This document shows positions 54,421 through 58,595 of a DNA stretch of 58,595 bases, in pieces (the first letter of the stretch is position 1; each line of letters opens with the position of its first letter). The DNA comes from Levilactobacillus enshiensis (lineage in GTDB: Bacteria; Bacillota; Bacilli; Lactobacillales; Lactobacillaceae). The stretch lies in assembly GCF_007115095.1 (NCBI RefSeq), contig NZ_SULH01000015.1:4130-62724 (forward strand), written 5' to 3'. The position numbers and the translations under genes are program-made. Below the pieces are notes generated by a model, which was not told the DNA's origin, did not search any database, and was given only the letters and a program-made list of their open reading frames with translations.

Positions 54421-55236
54421 TTATTTTAGGTCAATAATTCGTAATCTTTGCTGCCATTCCGTCATAAAATCCGTTCCCTGCCACTCATTGATCCGCCGAT
54501 TATGATAGCCTAACGTCTGGTTATAATACCAGGTCGTTCCAAATCGTTGCGGCGCAAAATGCCGATGAACGTGACCAAATTGCACGATTTCCACCCGGTA
54601 ACGGGCCAGTAAGTCTCCCAGACGCGGGCTCCCCATCATCGCATTGGCCATATTCCAGAAACGATCATCGTCCGTGTAGCGAATATAGTCACGTCGAGGC
54701 ACAAAATGGGTCATAAATAGCACCCGTTTCTTTGCAATCTGCGCGGCCTGTAACTGCGATTCGACGACTGCCAGTACGTGGTTCATCCGCTCCTGGTCAC
54801 TCCCCGGCTGGACAATGCTGCTATCGATCCAAAATGCCCGTTTCCACGCTAAAAAGTTGCGCCCCTGAAGGTTATCCGCAAACTGATAGTCATACCAGCC
54901 ATTATTGCCGATTATCCGCCAATCAGTCCCTGCCACGTCTAAATACCCCGCATGGAGATAAGTCGGCGCTAATGGCGATTCTAGGGCCGCATACGTCACG
55001 TCATGGAGCATGTCGTGGTTGCCCGCAATAAAGCGAACCTTGGCCGGAGCCAGTTCACGTTGCATGGCCGTCACGTAAGCTAATGACTGATCGAAATGAT
55101 TGGTAATATCTCCGGCAATCAAATAAACACCCACATTTTTCCGCCGCAGGTAAGCCACTTGCTGGGTCAAAACGTCTGCCACGGGCTGTTTGTTAACGTC
55201 AAAATGTAGATCACTGATCAGTGCCACCTTAACCAT
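54421..55236 (-). CDS. Metallophosphoesterase
   Basis: 271 residues with the calcineurin-like motifs in order: ISDLHFD (Asp9, His11), LIAGDITNH, FIAGNHDML, LFMTHFVPRRD and QFGHVHRHF. This two-metal site is complete. The substrate is unknown; relatives cleave phosphodiesters or monoesters. The ATG at 55236 is six bases after GGAGGAG. The in-frame TTG at 55242 touches the ribosome binding site. Confidence 0.9.
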   Translation of the reverse strand: MVKVALISDLHFDVNKQPVADVLTQQVAYLRRKNVGVYLIAGDITNHFDQSLAYVTAMQRELAPAKVRFIAGNHDMLHDVTYAALESPLAPTYLHAGYLDVAGTDWRIIGNNGWYDYQFADNLQGRNFLAWKRAFWIDSSIVQPGSDQERMNHVLAVVESQLQAAQIAKKRVLFMTHFVPRRDYIRYTDDDRFWNMANAMMGSPRLGDLLARYRVEIVQFGHVHRHFAPQRFGTTWYYNQTLGYHNRRINEWQGTDFMTEWQQRLRIIDLK

Positions 55237-55268
55237 CGGCAACTCCTCCTCCGTTTTGTATGACCATC

Positions 55269-55307
55269 AAAAAAGTGCCACTCTGTTTAACCAGAGTAGC
55301 ACTTTTC
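55269..55307 (-). terminator. Terminator after the peptide transporter
   Basis: AAAAGTGC/GCACTTTT with inner ACTCTG/CAGAGT. On the minus strand it runs into TTTTTTG. Confidence 0.9.
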
Positions 55308-55322
55308 GGCTTAAAACGTGAT

Positions 55323-56804
55323 TTATTTGATACCGGCCATCAAGTTCTTGATTGGCTTGACCAGGGCAAACATAATCAGCCCGGCCACGATAGCCACAAT
55401 GGCAACCCCCATAAAGTAGGCTGCTTCATTTTCTGGCGTGTATAACTTAACGATCTGTGCGTTAACGGCTTGACCAGCGGCGTCGGCTAGGAACCACATA
55501 CTCATCATTTGTGATTGGAAGGCCTTTGGTGCCAGCTTCGTCGTTACGGATAGTCCAATTGGTGAAATCAGTAATTCGGCAATTTCAACAACTGCCCAGC
55601 TACCAACTAACCACAGTGGACTAACTTTAGCGCTCGTCCCAAACATAACCACTGGAACCACCATGATCAGGTAAGATACCCCGGCAAATAACATACCAGT
55701 TGCAAACTTAGCTGGTGAACTTGGTTGCTTCTTTCCCCAACGGTTCCACATTGCGGCGAAGAATGGCGTGTAGATCAAGATGAACAGTGGGTTCAACATC
55801 TGGTACCAAGATGGCAAGATGTGAACACCCAAGAAGTGGTTATTCGTTTGGTTAGCAGCGAACAGTGCCAAAACAGATGACCCTTGTTCTTCAATTGCCC
55901 AGAAGATCATTGCGGCAATGAAGAGCCCCAAGTATGCCCAAACGTGCTTCCGCTCAGTTGACGTAACTTTCTTACTCGTTAAGAAGATAACGAAGTAAAC
56001 AACGGGAGCTGCAATCGCAATGACGGAAAGTAACAGCACAAAGTTATTTAAGTTTAATGAACCCAAGAGGTACATCAGAATCAGTACCAAAGCAAAGGCA
56101 ATCAGACCAATGCTTGAACGAACCGTCAGCTTCTTCATGTCACCAGGTTCCAGCGGATCAGTTGGGTATAAACTGTCCTTGCTCAGGTACTTCTTACCAC
56201 CGATCCAGTATTGAACCAGTCCTAAGAACATCCCGATAGCGGCTAAGGAGAACCCTAAATGGAAGTTGTACTTCAAACCTAACCAACCAACAATCAGTGG
56301 CGCAACCAGGGAACCTAAGTTAATCCCGAAGACAAAAATCGTAAATCCGGAATCACGCCGTGTGTCGCCCTCGTCATACAGGCCACCGACCATTTCAGAA
56401 ACGTTAGGCTTCAATAACCCAGTCCCCAAGACGATTAAGAGGATGGAGATGAACAAGGCCATTGACCCAGCAGGAACGGACAACGCAACGTGCCCGAACA
56501 TGATCAAGACACCACCAATGAAGACGGTCTTCCGACTTCCCCAAACACGGTCACTCATGTATCCCCCAAGAACTGAGGATAAGTAAACCATTGACCCGTA
56601 AATGGACATGACGGAAGCGGCAGTTGCTTGGCTAAATCCTAGACCACCCTTGGTAACAGAGTAGTACATGTAGTAGATCAGGATGGCCCGCATGCCGTAG
56701 TAACTGAACCGTTCCCACATTTCTGTAAAGAACAGAGTCGATAACCCACGCGGTTGACCGAAGAAGGTCCGATCTTGGCTGGTTGATTCTGGTTTGTTAT
56801 TCAA
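55323..56804 (-). CDS. dtpT: POT-family di-/tripeptide transporter (DtpT)
   Basis: 493 residues, fourteen predicted membrane helices, with the PTR2 signatures: FFTEMWERFSYYGMRAILIYY (ExxER proton motif) near the N terminus and FVFGINLGSLVAPLIVGWLG. It imports di- and tripeptides with protons, the main short-peptide route in lactic acid bacteria. The start is a TTG at 56804, ten bases after GGAGG. The frame runs on to 56876 without a better site. Confidence 0.94.
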   Translation of the reverse strand: MNNKPESTSQDRTFFGQPRGLSTLFFTEMWERFSYYGMRAILIYYMYYSVTKGGLGFSQATAASVMSIYGSMVYLSSVLGGYMSDRVWGSRKTVFIGGVLIMFGHVALSVPAGSMALFISILLIVLGTGLLKPNVSEMVGGLYDEGDTRRDSGFTIFVFGINLGSLVAPLIVGWLGLKYNFHLGFSLAAIGMFLGLVQYWIGGKKYLSKDSLYPTDPLEPGDMKKLTVRSSIGLIAFALVLILMYLLGSLNLNNFVLLLSVIAIAAPVVYFVIFLTSKKVTSTERKHVWAYLGLFIAAMIFWAIEEQGSSVLALFAANQTNNHFLGVHILPSWYQMLNPLFILIYTPFFAAMWNRWGKKQPSSPAKFATGMLFAGVSYLIMVVPVVMFGTSAKVSPLWLVGSWAVVEIAELLISPIGLSVTTKLAPKAFQSQMMSMWFLADAAGQAVNAQIVKLYTPENEAAYFMGVAIVAIVAGLIMFALVKPIKNLMAGIK

Positions 56805-57090
56805 AACTATAATACCTCCAGTGCTTTTCTCAAAATGAATATTTTTATCTTTCGCAGTCGCCGGCAGGAATTTCAACGGCGCTGATGTCTCATAGCTCTC
56901 TAATAAAACATAGTAGTTATTATACTGCAGGAAGTCCTGTTACGCAACGGTTTCCTTCATAAAAGCGTCTTCATCGCCCGGTATCACGCGAAAAAACAAT
57001 GATGGAATTATTAGCTATCTCATGCAATCTTCTTATTTTTTATTCATTTCGGCGAAATCCTCATTATTAATTTTTTTATGAATAATATAA

Positions 57091-57124
57091 AAAAAGCGAT
57101 TCGACCTTAAGGCAGTCGAATCGC
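57091..57124 (-). terminator. Terminator after the orphan IIB-like gene
   Basis: GCGATTCGAC/GTCGAATCGC; on the minus strand it is followed by TTTTTTTATA. Confidence 0.9.
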
Positions 57125-57204
57125 AAACGCTAATTTTTGGGAGAGGTTGTCAATCCATAATCCAGTCGAATGAAAGTGATTCTGACAGCTACTTCCGCTT
57201 TACA

Positions 57205-57513
57205 CTAAGCTACAACGGCGCTTTGGTCTAACTGACGGCAAGCAAACTTAACCAGCGCTTCCCCATTCAACCAACCATAAATATCGTTAGGAATTTCCAC
57301 AACAGGCACCGCGGATCCAAATTGCAATGCTTCCCCGTCTTGTGGCACTAACAGAACTAAATCCTGTTCAGCAACTAGTTCCATGGTAACGTCATCACTG
57401 CTGACTGCGCTAAACTTCAATGGTACTTTACGTGTTTCTGCAATCCGCTTTGCTTCGCCTAAGAATAAGTGCCCACAGTTACCTTTGCCAGATACTAACA
57501 ATACATTCTTCAT
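57205..57513 (-). CDS. Orphan PTS IIB-like small protein (lactose/cellobiose type)
   Basis: A 102-residue protein opening MKNVLLVSGKGNCGHLFLGE and containing LVLLVPQDGEALQFG and VVEIPNDIYGWLNGEALVKFACRQL. The layout (beta strand, phosphate-loop-like turn, helix) resembles IIB of the lactose/cellobiose family. However, the position of the catalytic cysteine (LLVC in the family) is Ser8, and the only nearby cysteine is Cys13. No IIA or IIC gene adjoins it. It may be a regulatory relic or a wrong family call. GGGAG lies eight bases before the ATG. Confidence 0.55.
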   Translation of the reverse strand: MKNVLLVSGKGNCGHLFLGEAKRIAETRKVPLKFSAVSSDDVTMELVAEQDLVLLVPQDGEALQFGSAVPVVEIPNDIYGWLNGEALVKFACRQLDQSAVVA

Positions 57514-57915
57514 AATGACATCTCCCGGTTTCTTTTTCATTCGTTAAACATAGAATAGCACTTTGAGAGGTATACCACAATAGAAAAAATGCAAAAATCA
57601 ATTTTATTTTTTATCCTGTCCGTGCCGTGTAATGGGCATTTTAGTCATCTATACCAATTATTTAAGAATAACTATACCAATAATTAAGCTTCGTGAAACC
57701 GCTATCATTTATAGTTGCTCACTGCCGGTTGAAAGTTCTAAAATACCGGTCATAATAGTTCAGGCACCAATACTGGAACTAAAATTAGACAACATCGTAG
57801 TTGGATTACCTTACCGGTCGATAGATATGGTATTTTCAGACGACGGTCATCACTATCAATTGGCTTCAAAAATATTAGGCAACCGCGTTTTACAGCTGAT
57901 ATCGTGACAAAATAC

Positions 57916-58105
57916 TTTCAGCGTTGTGGAAGCTGGAGATGGCGCCTATCGCCCGTGATACAGGCTGGTGTTCTTCCAATCTGGCACGTCCCTACTACCG
58001 GCGAAAGCTCTGGTAGCTGTGGTGCATACAATTTGGTCTAACCTAACGGCGCAAGTAGTTACCAGTAACTGGAACGAGACCTGAATTTAATCTTTCAGCT
58101 TCTAG
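57916..58105 (+). repeat. Dispersed intergenic element, copy B
   Basis: It shares the plan of copy A: CAGCG then GCTGGAGATGG near the 5' side, CTGGTAGCTGTGGTGC followed by CAATTT near 58010-58034, and the conserved tail (ACCTGAATTTAATCTTTCA) at 58079-58097, 61 bases after CAATTT (59 in copy A). The middle is shorter and diverged. Confidence 0.5.
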
Positions 58106-58535
58106 GTGATTGTCCCCCCTTTTCAACCACGTCGTCGCCCATAACCCGGCATGTGTCTTAAGATAGCCGCTTAGGTCAACGCAGCACACATCCATCCCGG
58201 CTTCTGAATGCGTGATCTGCTTCTAAATTAATCGTTAGTGCCACTACAGCCCATTTTTGTTCTACAATATTATAGAAAGTTTTTAGAAAGTCAGTTCCTT
58301 TAATTTTAGTTCTACGTGAGACTGAAAGCCGAAAGGACCGCGATTTTCTAGTAGTCACTCGTATCGGTAATCTTTGTCGATTCGGTAGCACTCCTCCGGC
58401 CACATCACAGCGTACCTTTTTAAACAACCTAAGGGCCTGCAGCTGATAGCTATTGTAAGAGCAATCAGCTTGCTTGACCATGCCTATTTGGTGCGTCGTA
58501 AGCACCTAATAACTGACCGCATTGAAATACAGACA

Positions 58536-58579
58536 AAAAGAAGCTGGCGTCCTCGGTTTTTGAGGACGCCAGCTTCTTT
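58536..58579. terminator. Strong bidirectional terminator at the window end
   Basis: AAAGAAGCTGGCGTCCTC pairs perfectly with GAGGACGCCAGCTTCTTT around GGTTTTT. The gene it serves probably lies beyond the window. Confidence 0.9.
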
Positions 58580-58595
58580 CCATGCCTTAAGCGGC

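Larger units (their letters stand above)
57541..58595 (+). other. Gene-poor end of the window
   Basis: A kilobase without a convincing gene. A 91-codon frame (57632-57907, plus) and a 109-codon frame (58176-58505, minus) both lack ribosome binding sites and recognisable sequence. It holds copy B of the dispersed element and a strong terminator at the end. It may carry decayed genes. Confidence 0.4.

Noticed and set aside
57632..57907. 91-codon plus-strand frame near the window end
   Set aside because: No ribosome binding site and no recognisable family; possibly a decayed gene.
58176..58505. 109-codon minus-strand frame near the window end
   Set aside because: No ribosome binding site; basic, low-structure composition; no family recognised.
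1..58595. CRISPR arrays, prophage, insertion sequences, toxin-antitoxin or restriction systems
   Set aside because: No repeat-spacer arrays, transposase, integrase, phage structural or defence gene signatures were seen. The window is mainly core chromosome.

Overview
The window is chromosomal DNA of a low-to-mid GC Gram-positive bacterium, almost certainly a Lactobacillaceae member. The evidence is the core gene order cysS-mrnC-rlmB-yacP-sigH-rpmG-secE-nusG-rplK-rplA-rplJ-rplL, frequent TTG and GTG starts behind strong AGGAGG-type ribosome binding sites, PepC, a POT peptide transporter, mannose-family PTS genes, and many stem-loop terminators. The repeat content and style suggest Levilactobacillus or a close relative, but that genus call is inference.

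Layout. 1-4.7 kb (minus strand): an envelope-glycosylation operon (GT2 polyprenyl-phosphate glycosyltransferase, PAP2 phosphatase, YfhO-type GT-C protein), with a possible leader peptide and attenuator in front. 4.8-6.9 kb: an OmpR/EnvZ-type two-component system. 7.1-16.5 kb: the translation and transcription core block (L7/L12, L10, L1, L11, NusG, SecE, L33, sigma-H-like factor, Rae1/YacP, RlmB, MrnC, CysS, GltX), including an L10 leader, a probable L1-binding leader and two good promoters. 16.7-19.9 kb: YacL, RadA, dUTPase. 20.3-21.3 kb (plus): a small unknown gene and rpiA. 21.6-27.7 kb (minus): PepC, a membrane-anchored serine hydrolase, phosphoglycerate mutase, an EamA exporter and an AEC transporter.

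28-34.9 kb (plus) is the most accessory stretch. It holds an LCP-family cell-wall ligase, a GNAT acetyltransferase, an orphan zinc-type substrate-binding lipoprotein under a perfect 25-bp Zur-like palindrome, an EAL phosphodiesterase, and two tandemly duplicated membrane GGDEF diguanylate cyclases. Together the last three form a compact cyclic-di-GMP module.

35-38.6 kb (minus): a mannose-family PTS operon (IIA-IIB-IIC-IID), split between IIB and IIC by a terminator and a copy of a dispersed element, then a HAD phosphatase. 38.7-47.5 kb: a MATE exporter, tRNA-Leu, thrB, sprT, tex, and an NAD-salvage operon (pncB, nadE, a helical unknown). 47.7-53.9 kb: tagA (plus), a GNAT gene overlapping it tail to tail, nagR-like and nagA genes with an operator placed inside the nagA promoter, proC and an S9 peptidase. 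54.1-57.5 kb: tRNA-Gln, tRNA-Tyr, a metallophosphoesterase, a DtpT-type transporter and an orphan PTS-IIB-like protein. The last kilobase has no convincing gene.

Beyond the genes, three repeat families recur in the intergenic DNA: a roughly 200-bp element with a conserved 3' tail (three copies), a terminator repeat around an AATCAGCTTTTTCAGAA-type stem (three copies), and a terminator followed by a conserved TTTTGCGCTCCAAAC tail (two copies).
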